Shown piece by piece: positions 1 to 8,953 of a stretch of 22,928 nt of DNA. Position numbers and translations under genes: made by a program. The stretch covers positions 415,394 through 438,321 of the forward strand of contig BFEA01000016.1 in the NCBI GenBank assembly GCA_003427395.1, in the 5' to 3' direction. This DNA is from Chara braunii (taxonomy: Eukaryota > Streptophyta > Charophyceae > Charales > Characeae). The first letter of the stretch is position 1; each line of letters opens with the position of its first letter. A model generated the notes under the pieces. That model was not told the origin of the DNA and did not search any database. It saw nothing but the letters and a program-made list of their open reading frames with translations.

Positions 1-341
1 TAGGGAGTGACCTGCAAGAGAGAGTAAGACATGCATATGCGTAGGACCCTATTTATAGTGACCTCCTCAAGAGAGTTAAGGAGGCCCAAGAGACCGAACC
101 AGATTACCGCACTATGGAGGGCTTGTTATTTGAGAAGACTAATTTAGTAGACTGTTTGTGTGTTCCCAACAACGACGAAATTCGTAGTCTAATCCTAGGG
201 GAATGTCATGATTCAGAGGGACACTTCGGTTGACAAAAGACTTAGCCAATCTGATATGTTCATATACTTGGCCAGGAATGAAGATTGGCTGCATAGAGTA
301 CGTCCGCAATTGCAAAGTCTACCAGAGAAACCACTACGCAT
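1..341 (+). pseudogene. Ty3/gypsy pol remnant: RNase H-integrase linker and integrase zinc-binding domain (5' truncated by window)
   Basis: This is the N-terminal part of a retrotransposon integrase, which in intact elements binds zinc and helps multimerisation on cDNA ends. From base 3 one frame reads through a linker with motifs such as EPDYRTMEGLLFEK, LCVPNNDEIR and then HDSEGHFG. It is interrupted by TAG at 42-44 and ends at TGA 231-233. The sense continues in another frame as VDKRLSQSD from 229, then in a third as WPGM (269-280) and YVRNCKVYQRN (299-331). The H-H-C-C zinc ligands can be placed: His 207-209, His 222-224, Cys 311-313, but the last Cys is Tyr (TAC 320-322). Three frame changes plus a stop and a lost zinc ligand show a dead copy. 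The element continues left beyond the window. The family assignment is strong; the exact clade is inferred from the chromodomain-like tail downstream. Confidence 0.85.
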
Positions 342-910
342 GCCCCTCTAGGTTTTCTCAGACCCTTGGCTATTCCTGATCATCCAGGAGATTCAGTGTC
401 CATTGACTTTATGGACGCTGGCGTCAAGAGTAGGCATGGTAAGAGCGAAGTCATAGTCATAGTTAATAGATTCAGTAAGTCAGTTGTTTTTGTTCCATTA
501 CCCGTAGAAGCTCGCACTGAGCTAGTTATTCAAAAGTTCTCTTATTTTTGGATTAGTGAGCATGGAATCCCATTGTCTATCGTTAGCGATAGAGATACCT
601 GTTTTACGAGTCAGAACTGGCAGGAACTGATGAAAGCTTATGGGTCAAAGTTGCTGATGTCATCTGGCCGTCATCCAGAGATTAATGATCAGACTGAACA
701 ACTGAACAAGATCCTGCAACAAGTTCTCCGCATGTACATTAGACCAGATCAAGTCAATTGGGACGAGATGTTGCCCAAAGTAGCCAGTGCGTATAACAAC
801 AGTGTGCACTTGTCCCCTTGTTGCACTCCCAACGAGTTACACAAGTCCTTTAGACCGCGCAAACCGTTTGAGGGACTTAATCGGACCAGATTCACAGGCT
901 ACCGCCCGGT
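342..910 (+). pseudogene. Ty3/gypsy integrase catalytic core (DD35E), frame-broken
   Basis: Integrase core (RNase H fold) that would join retrotransposon cDNA to the host chromosome in the nucleus. The reading frame runs from about 339 and has no ATG start, as expected for an internal piece of a polyprotein. The motif SIDFMD gives the first Asp (405-407), IVSDRDTCFTS the second (588-590), and HPEINDQTEQLN the Glu (696-698). Exactly 35 residues separate the second Asp and the Glu, so the DD35E triad survives. The typical TERLN-like helix is altered but recognisable, and NWDEMLPKVASAYNNSVH matches the conserved end of the core. The frame is lost near 900-911, where RFTGYRP should run into the TKEF of the next frame, so one base has probably been lost. 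The catalytic residues are intact, but the flanking frame breaks mean no full integrase can be made. Confidence 0.9.
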
Positions 911-1492
911 ACCAAGGAGTTTGCGATACAACACAAGAAAAAGCTAGCTACAGTCGTCCAGAACCTCAGGAAGGCCCAACATAAAATGATAGAGCAAGCC
1001 GACAAGCACCGTCGCCCATTGCAGTTCCAAATAGGCGACTTAGTCTGGATCAAGTCCAAAGAGTTTGCTCCTGAGGAGAACATCTCGTAGAAGTTACTGT
1101 CAGCATATGGGGGACCATGGCCAATACTAGAAGTCAAGGGCGGAGAGGATGGGTCGTCCTGCACCATAGAGATCCCAACACACCTCCACGCCTACCCCGT
1201 ATTTCATGCGTCAAAATTGTTGCCGTGTGTCACAAGCCAACAGTTTCCCTCAAGAAGATCCATGATCCCTCCGGATATGGATGGGAGATATGACATTGAG
1301 GGCATTGTAGGTAAGGATGTATTCAGAACAGGAGGTAGAGGTCGTCCACAGAAACAATACAAGGTCCGATTCACATATCAGGAACCGGAAGATGACCGCA
1401 GGTTTACAAGAACTGAACTTCTAGAAACAGCTCTCGACGTAGTTCGGGCCTATGAGAGAGATAAGAAAGGCAAAGGTCCGACCTTGAACTGA
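911..1492 (+). pseudogene. Ty3/gypsy integrase C-terminus: GPY-like region and chromodomain-like tail
   Basis: One frame runs from 911 to the TGA at 1490-1492, with an internal TAG at 1088-1090. It starts with a helical linker (ADKHRRPLQFQIGDLVWIK, the usual DxVWL strand). SAYGGPWPILEVKG then replaces the GPF/GPY motif, and HLHAYPVFHASKLLP matches the conserved P-VFHVS-L strand. The tail (about 1274-1470) reads DGRYDIEGIVGKDVF, then RGRPQKQYKVRF, then TRTELLETALDVVRAYE, the layout of a chromovirus chromodomain that in active elements steers integration to particular chromatin. The first aromatic is Tyr. The Trp usually found after YxVK is Phe, and the WEP Trp is missing, as in chromodomains lacking the full aromatic cage. 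It abuts the non-coding 3' end of the element. Chromodomain-like is a sequence-pattern call made without a profile search. Confidence 0.75.
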
Positions 1493-1715
1493 GATATTAT
1501 CGGAGGACCTCGAATTTAGGCCGGCGGGAGTGAAACGGATTCCACCATTGCAGTAGCCGATGCAGAACCCAGGGCTCGATCCATAGTCCTTACCCTGCCT
1601 GTGTACAGTATCTGTGTCGACCCCAGGAGTTGAACCCACGACATGAGTCTTTCCCCACAGCTGGTAGGTTGTCGTATCTGTAGAAATGTTAGATAGGACT
1701 CTTAGTGAGTTCTAG
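1493..1715. other. Non-coding tail after integrase; no gene seen
   Basis: This follows directly after the integrase stop, where a polypurine tract and 3' LTR would be expected. A purine-rich stretch near 1522-1537 is a weak polypurine-tract candidate. I could not place LTR ends, because no second LTR copy was recognised in the window. Confidence 0.4.
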
Positions 1716-1807
1716 AAGTCGTAGCTGCAGCTCCTCCAAAGGCTCAAGATCGTAGCTACTACAGTCCTGAAGGGTCAAGGTCGTAGCTGCTACGGTAGCA
1801 AACGGCC
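1716..1807 (+). repeat. Three imperfect ~31-bp tandem repeats (GTCGTAGCTGC type)
   Basis: Units at about 1716-1745, 1746-1776 and 1777-1807 each start AAG(A)TCGTAGCT and end near GG(C/G)TC or CGGCC. They are imperfect copies of one another. They lie where the U3 part of a 3' LTR would be, and short tandem repeats are common in LTR enhancers, but that role is only an inference. Confidence 0.7.
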
Positions 1808-1997
1808 AAATCCACGATCTTCCGGAAGGTCCGGAAGTGGCCTTTCGGGTACTGCCCACAGTAGACCGAGGCAAGTGGGCAAGTGGTGAAGTCCACCGGT
1901 GCTGATCCCAGGCAGTCTCAGTCCAGTCAAGCAAGTACCGTGTGGGACTATGTGCACCAGGGACATGGGGAAGGGGCAGACCAACGAGCTATAGAAG

Positions 1998-2006
1998 TAT
2001 AAATCA
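1998..2006 (+). promoter_or_regulatory. TATA-like element (GTATAAATC), possible LTR core promoter
   Basis: The string GTATAAATC followed by a GAGGCAGC-type start region resembles an RNA polymerase II core promoter, such as that of an LTR. The nearest element is the chromovirus remnant 500 bp upstream. There is no direct evidence of use. Confidence 0.25.
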
Positions 2007-2007
2007 A

Positions 2008-2520
2008 GAGGCAGCACCCAGCCATTCATTCATTTTCCTGCGGAAGCCATGCAGAAGCGCTGCCACAGCGACTTATGCAAGGTGGTCTGCGGTGAGCCCG
2101 GCGACGAAGTGGGCGAGAAGGAGAGCTTAGCCATAGCGATAGGGGTAGTAGCGGCCATAGCCGCCATAGCTGATAGAAGAGTGTAGCGTGTGTGTGTTCG
2201 TATGTGTACAATGTGATGCGTGTGGGATATCCAGGGTAATCCTAAGTCGAGGGCGTGTGAACAGCAGAGTGAGGCGCAGTGAGGAACAGGGACTTGTACA
2301 GGCGCTGACGCGACATAGCCATCTAAAGTGAACTTGTATCTGAACTGTGTTCTTGGTTTCCATATTTGAGTGAGCGCTTATCGCCAGTTTGCTGCGCTAC
2401 CTGTTTAGATGCATGTGGAGTGTGAAAGAAAGCGAGTCTGATTGCACCTTCCTCCGAACATAGTGAAAGTTATATTTCCAGTACGCACTCTCGCTTTGAC
2501 GGCATCAGGCCAACAAGAAA
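2008..2520. other. Unassigned sequence, no supported gene
   Basis: Only short open frames are present. One minus-strand frame ends, at about 2127-2170, in a Gly-Tyr-Arg-rich stretch (SYGGYGRYYPYRYG, then stop). It corresponds to a run of imperfect CCATAG words on the + strand and may be simple-repeat coincidence. Nothing else is recognised. Confidence 0.5.
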
Positions 2521-2522
2521 GG

Positions 2523-2605
2523 TACTTTCATTATTATTATTATTAATAGTACTATTATCAATTGTTGATTGTTGTCGTTTTCAATAGCGCTGACGCTTTT
2601 ATTCC

Positions 2606-2637
<32 letters not shown>

Positions 2638-2678
2638 GTTATTATTACTACTACTATTTTATTTTATTTTATTTTTTA
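2523..2678 (+). repeat. (ATT)n microsatellites followed by (TTTTA)n
   Basis: Two runs of ATT (about 2529-2545 and 2605-2648) are separated by unique sequence. They are followed by three ACT/CTA triplets and then TTTTA repeats up to 2678. Confidence 0.9.
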
Positions 2679-2891
2679 CCTGAAAATATGATGTTTCCGC
2701 CAGTAAAGTTGTAGGGACGGGGCCGCCGTCCACCCGCCTTGTAGGAATATAAGCTTGTGACTGTCGTGTGCCCCTTGTTGTGGTGTCCGTATGCTGCACG
2801 TAGTAGCGAACCGTGTTGCGTTGCAGTTCTGCTGCATATAGCAAGTGGGCTGAAAAGGCTATGATCCTGTGTCTCTTGGGTATCACCTACT

Positions 2892-3044
2892 ATGGATTTT
2901 GTTGGTGATGACGGAAGCCGCGTGAAGATCCTTTTGCGCTCACATGCACAGGTAGAGTCTTTCAATCCATCCGAGGTTGAAGGTGAAAAAGTGCACTCGC
3001 TTCTCTTTCTGACTCTGTTGCTGGGTGCTGAGGTGAGAGGATAA
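2892..3044 (+). CDS. Doubtful short reading frame or first exon (50 aa), unrecognised
   Basis: An ATG-initiated frame of 50 codons starts MDFVGDDGSRVKILLRSH and ends at TAA 3042-3044. It is acidic to neutral, with a hydrophobic stretch HSLLFLTLLLG near the end. Just before the stop the bases GAG|GTGAGA (donor GT about 3033-3034) match a spliceosomal 5' splice site, so this could be a first exon rather than a complete ORF. The frame opens only at 2865 after a TGA. I recognise no domain. A 141-codon frame on the opposite strand (2669-3094) overlaps it and is also unrecognised; at most one is likely to be real, and possibly neither. Confidence 0.15.
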   Translation: MDFVGDDGSRVKILLRSHAQVESFNPSEVEGEKVHSLLFLTLLLGAEVRG

Positions 3045-3429
3045 ACACTTCGCATTATTGTGTTGGGAGAGAAATCACTTTCGATCATAGGCAAAAACAG
3101 TCGGTGTTTCCTTAATAAAGGTCATCGTTTAAGGAGTATGAAAAGAGAGAGAGAGGGTTTGGTCAGTCAAGAGACAGTTGAGTAGTTAGTTGAGAAAGGG
3201 GTATGAAGTTGGAAAGCTGCACATAAAACGTACACTCCTGCGAGCTTTTCTTCACCGAATGTAGCCAGCATCGCTGACGGATGCATCTAGGAAGGTATAT
3301 ATAGTATGGAAATGCCCATAGCCAGTTCACAGCATCTGCCTTGAAGATGATCGACCCCAGGAATACGTTGAGCATTCTAGTTGCTACTGTCTGTCATACG
3401 CCTACCGCACTAGACCACAGGAACTAAAT
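3045..3429. other. Unassigned, no gene seen
   Basis: No recognisable coding frame. It contains a short GA run near 3143-3154 and otherwise looks like ordinary unique sequence. Confidence 0.5.
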
Positions 3430-3545
3430 GTCCGTATCTATATCCATCTATGAATCCATCTCTATATCTATTTCAATATCTCTATCTACCTGTACCCTTT
3501 TGTATGTATCTGTCGATATTTGTCTGTATGACTGTATCTCGGCAT
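3430..3545 (+). repeat. Degenerate TATC/ATCT simple repeat
   Basis: A stretch rich in (TATC), TCTA and TGTATC words with frequent substitutions, typical of an old, decayed tetranucleotide microsatellite. Open frames on both strands here are translations of this repeat. Confidence 0.75.
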
Positions 3546-3739
3546 ATTTGTATCTGCCTGCCAAGGAAAGGACAGTTAACCTTTCATCTATGGACAGTCT
3601 ATAGAAATAACAAGGAAAATGGAACTCAAGTATACGTGTGTCATCGTGATCATTATACACAACCACACCGAAAGACATAACTGTGGCAAACTGTTTCGAT
3701 GAACTCCGTCAGTATGCCCATGAGAATGAACTACCCTAG

Positions 3740-4024
3740 TTTCAAAACATCTTGGGTTCAATATTTGCATCTGCAGCAGCCAAGCCTGGTGTCTTACCTA
3801 CTGGGATAGCTCCTACTACGGGAATAGTTGGAGCAACTTCTCTATATGAGGAGCTTGCCTTGGCTATCCCTCCTCCCTATGGCCTAGCAGGCCTTGCTGG
3901 CTCGAGCCATGGGCAGCAAATGGGGTGCCCAACTTACATGGGGTACCAACCCCCACCATCTTGTCGCTGGCTGACGCGACTATCATTATCAACTGCCCAA
4001 GCCCTGAATCGGACGACTGTGTAG
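3740..4024 (+). CDS. Unrecognised Gly/Ala/Pro-rich open frame without ATG start
   Basis: The frame is open from the codon after TAG 3737-3739 to TAG 4022-4024. It has no ATG until the middle, so if real it is an exon or a fragment of a longer protein. The translation is low-complexity and rich in Gly, Ala, Pro and Ser (for example KPGVLPTGIAPTTGIVGA and YMGYQPPPS). That composition is common in retrotransposon Gag proteins and disordered regions but is not diagnostic. A TGCAG at about 3770-3774 could be a 3' splice site leading into it. No domain was recognised, and confidence that it is coding is low. Confidence 0.2.
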   Translation, partial: FQNILGSIFASAAAKPGVLPTGIAPTTGIVGATSLYEELALAIPPPYGLAGLAGSSHGQQMGCPTYMGYQPPPSCRWLTRLSLSTAQALNRTTV

Positions 4025-4389
4025 GTTAAGATTTACGTTTCATCGGTCGCGCGTCCCTACGGTCTCGCAAGAACCGAAATAAAATCAATCGCACCTCCTA
4101 TCCCAGATGCCAGCACACATCTGGATTTAAGGTGTGAAAACAATTTTAATCTCTTAATCATATGTCAGGCCGGAATGAACTTCCGGCAAACAAGTCAGCC
4201 TCATCAAGTCAAAAATTCCCACAAATGTTAGACAGCGTCCGTGGGCCTGCCAAGAACAACGATGAAGGGGATATATACAAGCAATCGCTGTCAATGCGTG
4301 AGTACGATCGTCGATCCACTTAAGTACCAGGGCTAGAAGGTGAGCCAAGATAATGGAGACGTCATCTGGAAGAGATGGATCATGAACAT
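4025..4389. other. Unassigned, no gene seen
   Basis: Unique-looking sequence with a short AT-rich part near 4076-4160. No recognisable coding frame or RNA gene. Confidence 0.5.
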
Positions 4390-4478
4390 GGGCGACGGCT
4401 AGCTCGGTCGCTTGTAAGATGGCAGATGTCATGAGTGTGGGCGACGGCTAGCTCGGTCACCTGTAAGATGGCAAATGT
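4390..4478 (+). repeat. 49-bp direct tandem repeat (about 1.8 copies)
   Basis: GGGCGACGGCTAGCTCGGTC occurs at 4390 and again at 4439, each followed by a TGTAAGATGGCA(G/A)ATGT segment. The second copy is partial and carries a few substitutions. Confidence 0.9.
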
Positions 4479-4503
4479 TCTAAGGGTCACCTTCATTCTG
4501 CCC

Positions 4504-4613
4504 ACGTCTGTGGACACAGGATCAATGTGAGTGGTCATGATAGGGTGAGGGGATGAAGACGTCTATGGACACTGGACCAATAAGAGTGGTTATGATGGGG
4601 TGGGCGGATGAAG
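4504..4613 (+). repeat. 55-bp direct tandem repeat (2 copies)
   Basis: Unit 4504-4558 (ACGTCTGTGGACACAGG ... GGGGATGAAG) is repeated at 4559-4613 with about ten substitutions and no length change. Confidence 0.9.
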
Positions 4614-4722
4614 GTGGGGAGGGAGTTAAGAATCGTGGTGGGAAAGGAAGGCCATCGGATACAGTGATGGCGCTGAGGGAGCGCAGGGTCATGCGTAGGC
4701 CCGCTATAAGTGAGTGTGCTGA

Positions 4723-5482
4723 TCCAACAGTGAGCCACACGGGAGATGCTGACCCTGATCCGCTTGACAGGGGGGGATGTGTCAGGGCGCAGAATGACGG
4801 GTTGAAAAGGGTGGTGAGGGAATGAAGATGGTCAAACCCTAAACCTTAAGTAAAAAAGCAGGTGTGTTAGGAGGAGACAAAGCGGCCTAATAAAAAATAA
4901 AAATAAAAAAGAATAACAAGCACAAGAGGGAGGAGAAGAAAATAAAAGAACAATTAAAATCTTTTGCAACCCCTGCACCCGTAGGGTTGGAATGTGCCAA
5001 CCAGAAAATGACTAAGTAAAAATGCAAATTTTCGCCAACACTTTGCTATTCACACTGAATCGAAATATGCTGAAAATAAATGTCCAACAGTGAGTCACAC
5101 GGGAGATGCTGACCCTGATCCGCTTGACAGGGGGGGATGTGTCAGGGTGCAAAATGATGGGGTGAAAAGGGTGGTGAGGGAATGAAGATGGTCAAACCCT
5201 AAACCTTAAGTAAAAAAGCGGGTATGTTAGGAGGAGACGAAGCGGCCTAAGTAAAAAAGCGGGTATGTTAGGAGGCGACGAAGCGGCCTAATAAAAAAAA
5301 AAAAAAAAAAGAATAAGAAGCACAAGAGGGAGGAGAGGAAAATAAAAGAACAATTAAAATCTTTTGCAACCCCTGCACCAGTAGGGTTGGAATGTGCCAA
5401 CCAGAAAATGACTAAGTAAAAATGAAAATTTTCGCCAACACTTTGGTATTCACACGGAATCGAAATATGCTGAAAATAAATG
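4723..5482 (+). repeat. Large tandem duplication, 360-bp copy followed by 400-bp copy
   Basis: Copy 1 is 4723-5082 and copy 2 is 5083-5482, head to tail with nothing between them. Both begin TCCAACAGTGAG and end GCTGAAAATAAATG, and are nearly identical throughout. Copy 2 is longer mainly because of an internal 41-bp duplication (5208-5289). Copy 1 has an interrupted A-rich tract, AAAAATAAAAATAAAAAAG, where copy 2 has an A run (about 5292-5310). There is no coding capacity that both copies share. Both carry one CCCTAAACC word, far too little to call telomeric repeat. Confidence 0.95.
5208..5289 (+). repeat. 41-bp tandem duplication nested in copy 2
   Basis: AAGTAAAAAAGCGGGTATG... occurs at 5208-5248 and 5249-5289 with one difference (GGAGGAGACG versus GGAGGCGACG). 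Copy 1 of the larger repeat has only one such unit, so this arose after the large duplication. Confidence 0.95.
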
Positions 5483-6394
5483 TCTTCGTTGCCGCCACAG
5501 GTTCCAACAGTACAGCCGAGAACAAAAAGAAGACGGGTTCCGACAACCAAAAGAAGACTAAGTGCTAGCAAGAATTTCAATATACCACAAAAAAATAAAA
5601 TTAATTAAGTAGATAAATAAAGTAAAAGAATTTCTTGGTAACAATAAGAATTTCTTGGATAGAAAATTAAAGACAAATAAGCAACTAAGGAAAAAAACAA
5701 GAAGAAAAGAAAAATTTGAAGTAGGGAGAAAAAACTAAACGGTGACGAGTAGCAAGAGAGGAAGATGAGAAATAAAACAAAATTGAGCTGAGCCAGTTTG
5801 GGCAAGGAAATTTGAGAGGAGGATGGCAGAAGGTGAGAGAAGAGCAAGAACGATGAGCAAATAGTAAAGGGAATGAGAGAGAAGGGTGAGGGGGGGGGTT
5901 AGTTAGTGTGGATAGAGATTATAGTTTTTTTCTTTTTTTCTATTTGAGTTAGAGGTAGGGGGAAATAGGGGAGCGACAATTAGCAGGAGGAGAGAGGAGA
6001 GAGGGGAGAAAGATAATTGATGAGAGGGGAGAAAGATAATTGATGATGAGTGAAGATTAAAAACGATGCAAGAGGCCTTCCTCCTTCGTGTCGCCACGAA
6101 GGTCAGACTATATCATCATTCCCAAGCAGGGATGTCTGGCGTGTAGTCGTTGAGGGGCGCAGCGCATGTATCAACACGATTTCCCTGCTGAATATCCGCA
6201 CCGACGCATGAGAAACAGATGAAGAGAGAAAAAAGTTAACTAGTAAAGTGTTGATGACACGCTCTCGAGCGGCTAAGAGCAATAGATATACCAAGACCCT
6301 GGTGATCTTGACCTTGATCAACCCCTGAGAGAGACCATGAGGGAAGTAGCTCGCGACGCTTGTCCAAAGTGTGCTCCAAGTTAACAACAAAAAG
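5483..6394. other. AT- and purine-rich unassigned stretch, no gene seen
   Basis: Strongly purine-biased on the + strand (AAAG, AGGAG, GAGAG words) from about 5580 to 6060, which makes Ser/Leu/Phe-rich minus-strand frames that are not convincing as genes. A poly-G run lies at 5890-5898 and a T-rich run at about 5924-5939. From 6080 to 6390 the composition is more balanced but nothing is recognised. Confidence 0.5.
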
Positions 6395-6499
6395 CTAGTA
6401 AACATCAGAAAGATGGGTATCAGCTTAGAAAGATGTATTGATGTAAAACTAGTAAACATCAGAAAGATGTGTATCAGCATTGAAAGATGTATTGATGTA
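6395..6499 (+). repeat. 54-bp direct tandem repeat (about 2 copies)
   Basis: CTAGTAAACATCAGAAAGATG begins at 6395 and at 6449. Both units continue with GTATCAGC, (G/A)AAAGATG and TATTGATGTA. Confidence 0.9.
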
Positions 6500-6543
6500 C
6501 CAAATTGGCTAATACTAGAAGGTTGACGCAAAGTGTTCCACCA

Positions 6544-6603
6544 ATTTACAGAGAATTTCATTGGTGGTAAAATATTTACAGAGAATTTCATTGGTGGTAA
6601 AAT
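6544..6603 (+). repeat. Exact 30-bp tandem duplication
   Basis: ATTTACAGAGAATTTCATTGG... at 6544-6573 is repeated without change at 6574-6603. The perfect identity suggests a recent event. Confidence 0.95.
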
Positions 6604-6620
6604 ATCCTCGTGACGGCGGT

Positions 6621-6881
6621 GATATCTGATCCAATATATCTCTGTGATCCAGATGGGTGGCTGACATCTTGATCATCCACCTTGATGATCCTTGTAGGGC
6701 AGCCCCTTAATAAAGAGGTTCTTTTATATCTCCGATTGCTGGGCAGTTGGATCTGATCCGATATATGTTTCTGATCCAGACCGGTGGCTGAGATCTCCAT
6801 CATCCACGTTGATGATCCTTGTAGTGCACCCCCTTAATAAGGGGGGGGGGGGGGGGGGTGTCTTTTATATCTCCGATTGCT
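6621..6881 (+). repeat. ~120-130-bp tandem duplication with G-run expansion
   Basis: Unit 1 (about 6621-6740) and unit 2 (about 6749-6881) both contain ATCTGATCC(A/G)ATATAT, CCAC(C/G)TTGATGATCCTTGTAG and TTTTATATCTCCGATTGCT. In unit 2 the CCCCTTAATAAAG of unit 1 has become CCCCCTTAATAAG followed by a run of 18 G (6841-6858). Confidence 0.9.
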
Positions 6882-7371
6882 TCCACATGGCACTCTTGGA
6901 AATTGCCACATGCAAAGAGAGGAGAGAGAATAAAAATCCTTTTCGCCAATACCTTTTCATTGGTCGAGCAGTTTTCGGCAAAAAATGAGCTGGTTGGAAA
7001 GATATTTAAAAGACACTTGCATTGAGATATGGCCCGGCATACGCCGTAGCCTGTAGTAACAGCACTCGTCAAAGAACAAGTGCGCACAATTTTGAAGTTT
7101 GAAAAAGTTAGAAGCAGCTTGTCCAAGGCTTTGAGACACAAACCAAAGAATAAAAACTTCGGCCACCCAATGAAAACGTCACGATAATAAATATGGATCA
7201 TTGCCATTACCAGTGTGAGGTGGTGAGCTTTTTGCTCATATCACGTGCCAAACAATGGAGGGGGCGGGTGAAGGAGGGGCACAGAAATGAAAACCTGCTC
7301 TGACACCGGTGTCGTGATGAACAAGAAGGAAAGGTAAAGAGAATGATGGAGAAGATTTATGACCAGCGTGA

Positions 7372-7373
<2 letters not shown>
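6882..7373. other. Unassigned, no gene seen
   Basis: Minus-strand open frames overlap here without recognisable domains. No RNA gene or mobile-element end was identified. Confidence 0.5.

Positions 7374-7408
<35 letters not shown>
7374..7408 (+). repeat. (CA)n microsatellite
   Basis: Seventeen uninterrupted CA dinucleotides, followed by a pyrimidine-rich flank. Confidence 0.97.
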
Positions 7409-7410
<2 letters not shown>

Positions 7411-7512
7411 TTTTTCTTTTCTTTTCACACTCACACTGTGGACACGATACTGGACCAAGTAATGCAAAATGACAATGAAACAGGTCGCAGCTGGGGTATA
7501 CCCCCGCGGGAC

Positions 7513-7569
7513 CTCTCATATGCTTGTTGCACTCTCATATGCTTGTTGCACTCTCATATGCTTGTTGTA
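7513..7569 (+). repeat. Three 19-bp tandem repeats
   Basis: CTCTCATATGCTTGTTGCA occurs at 7513, 7532 and 7551; the last copy ends GTA instead of GCA. A 19-bp period shifts reading frame, so the overlapping open frame is unlikely to be selected. Confidence 0.97.
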
Positions 7570-8853
7570 CTTTGTCATTCTCTCCAAAGGAAAAATTGAA
7601 TACTCATGGCTTCGTTACTCGGGGTTCCCTAACCGGCGTAAATCATGTCGGCTCAGACCTTCTAGCGGCATTATTGGCTCACTCAACAGCTGGAGAAGAA
7701 TCTACTGTGTCAGGGTAGAAGATAAAGTGGTGGGTATTATTGTACAGATCTCGTGGCAACATAATGGGACTATATCGACCCTTGTCACTGTTGACGGCGC
7801 TACGACGTTCGCAAGTTGGTAGCGCCGGAAGCATGATTGTTTATCAAATGGTCCATCATTATCTGATGAGATTGTCTCGTGGTTGTGGGCAACATAATGA
7901 GGTATGTGAGCATTGCACTCTCTCTTTGCGAGTTGTGAGCGCACACTATTCTGAAGGAGTTGCCTTCTCTTGATCCGTTTTATAAGAGAGAGTTGTGGAC
8001 GGACCACCTCAGTCGATGACACACATAACGTTATGCGGAAAAACTTCATGCATGTGTGTGCTGACATGCCAGCCTGGACTCGTGATATCGGATAAGAAAA
8101 TCGAATGGTCAGTTCACCTACACTCCAAGTGGAACCTCGCCGTTCATGTTGGGCTGCTTGTGCTTAAACCACCAGTACTTGGTGCAGCTATCGGCCACAG
8201 TAAAAAAAATAGAGTAGAAACGTATCTAGTTGGATGAATTTGGGCGCTCCTGTAGTGGCCCGTACGTTTCCTAAAATCGCATAGCGTTAACGGGCACGGC
8301 TTTAGTAAGTACTGCAGTGGTTTAAGGGTGGGTTGCTTGCTGTAAGACACACCTCTTTCACACCCACTGACTGAGTACTTCTCAGTTAAGGGGGTGGGAA
8401 ACGGAACTCGAGAGACGTAGACGGTGGCAGATTGGACTTAATTGCTCCTTTGACTTTACTGTTGAAATAAAATAATGCGCTCCATGTGTTTCATTTCTCT
8501 AGCATTCACTGTTGCTTGTGATTAGATTGTACAAGTGACCGATTGTGTGTTCTAACAAACACCGTGAAATTGATCTGCACTGCACCTCGGCTAGTTTTCC
8601 GACCATTCGTAGATAACTGTCAAACAACATGGTTTGCATCAGGGTCTAGTAGGTACGTGTAGCAGCACGGGTAAGACGTGTACGAGTCATATTATTATGG
8701 GTATTCATGGTCAAATTCACACCCAATTAATAATTGATAGACTCTTGGAAGGTAGGTAGTAGAAAATTACTAAAAACACGACATCTTGTGTTAGATGAAT
8801 AGTGATTTCTAAAGTGCACGAGTTATCCAACAGAACCACCAGAGAGGAGAAGG
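7570..8853. other. Unassigned, no supported gene
   Basis: Several short frames on both strands overlap each other with no recognisable domain. A 35-bp segment at 8164-8198 is shared with 20523-20557, and its first part is shared in reverse with 19761-19777. The bases before 8854 may include the body of an LTR belonging to the retroelement remnant that follows, but no LTR start was found. Confidence 0.45.
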
Positions 8854-8931
8854 ATATATATCGCAGAGCTTCACAACTGAAATAAAATACGTCTTTGTTA
8901 ATCTACCACATAGTGGGGTAAGAGAGCTCAG
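8854..8931 (+). promoter_or_regulatory. Possible LTR tail: TATA, AATAAA, terminal CA and primer-binding-like site
   Basis: The order is TATATAT (8854-8860), AATAAA (8881-8886), a CA dinucleotide at 8909-8910, then TGGGGTAAGAGAGCTC from 8914. This is what the end of a 5' LTR and a tRNA primer-binding site would look like, since such sites typically begin TGG a few bases after the LTR. An ATG with good context follows at 8954 and RT remnants lie 2.5 kb downstream. No LTR start or partner LTR was identified, so this rests on order and spacing. Confidence 0.3.
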
Positions 8932-8953
8932 AGGGCAAAGGGGAAGATCAGCC

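Noticed and set aside
1617-1660. tRNA-like T-arm on the minus strand (GGGTTCAACTCC)
   Set aside because: The T-stem does not pair properly and no acceptor, D-arm or anticodon arm could be folded around it. At most a decayed tRNA-derived piece.
4832-4850. CCCTAAACC telomere-like word (also at about 5197)
   Set aside because: Only one to one and a half repeats, present twice because the 360-bp unit is duplicated; not a telomeric array.
5227-6591. Leu/Ser/Phe-rich minus-strand frames resembling membrane proteins
   Set aside because: Produced by purine-rich + strand sequence and tandem duplications; no consistent start and no conserved motif.
7469-7822. 117-codon open frame with hydrophobic segments
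   Set aside because: It runs through three 19-bp tandem repeats that shift phase, starts without convincing context and shows no domain; chance frame.
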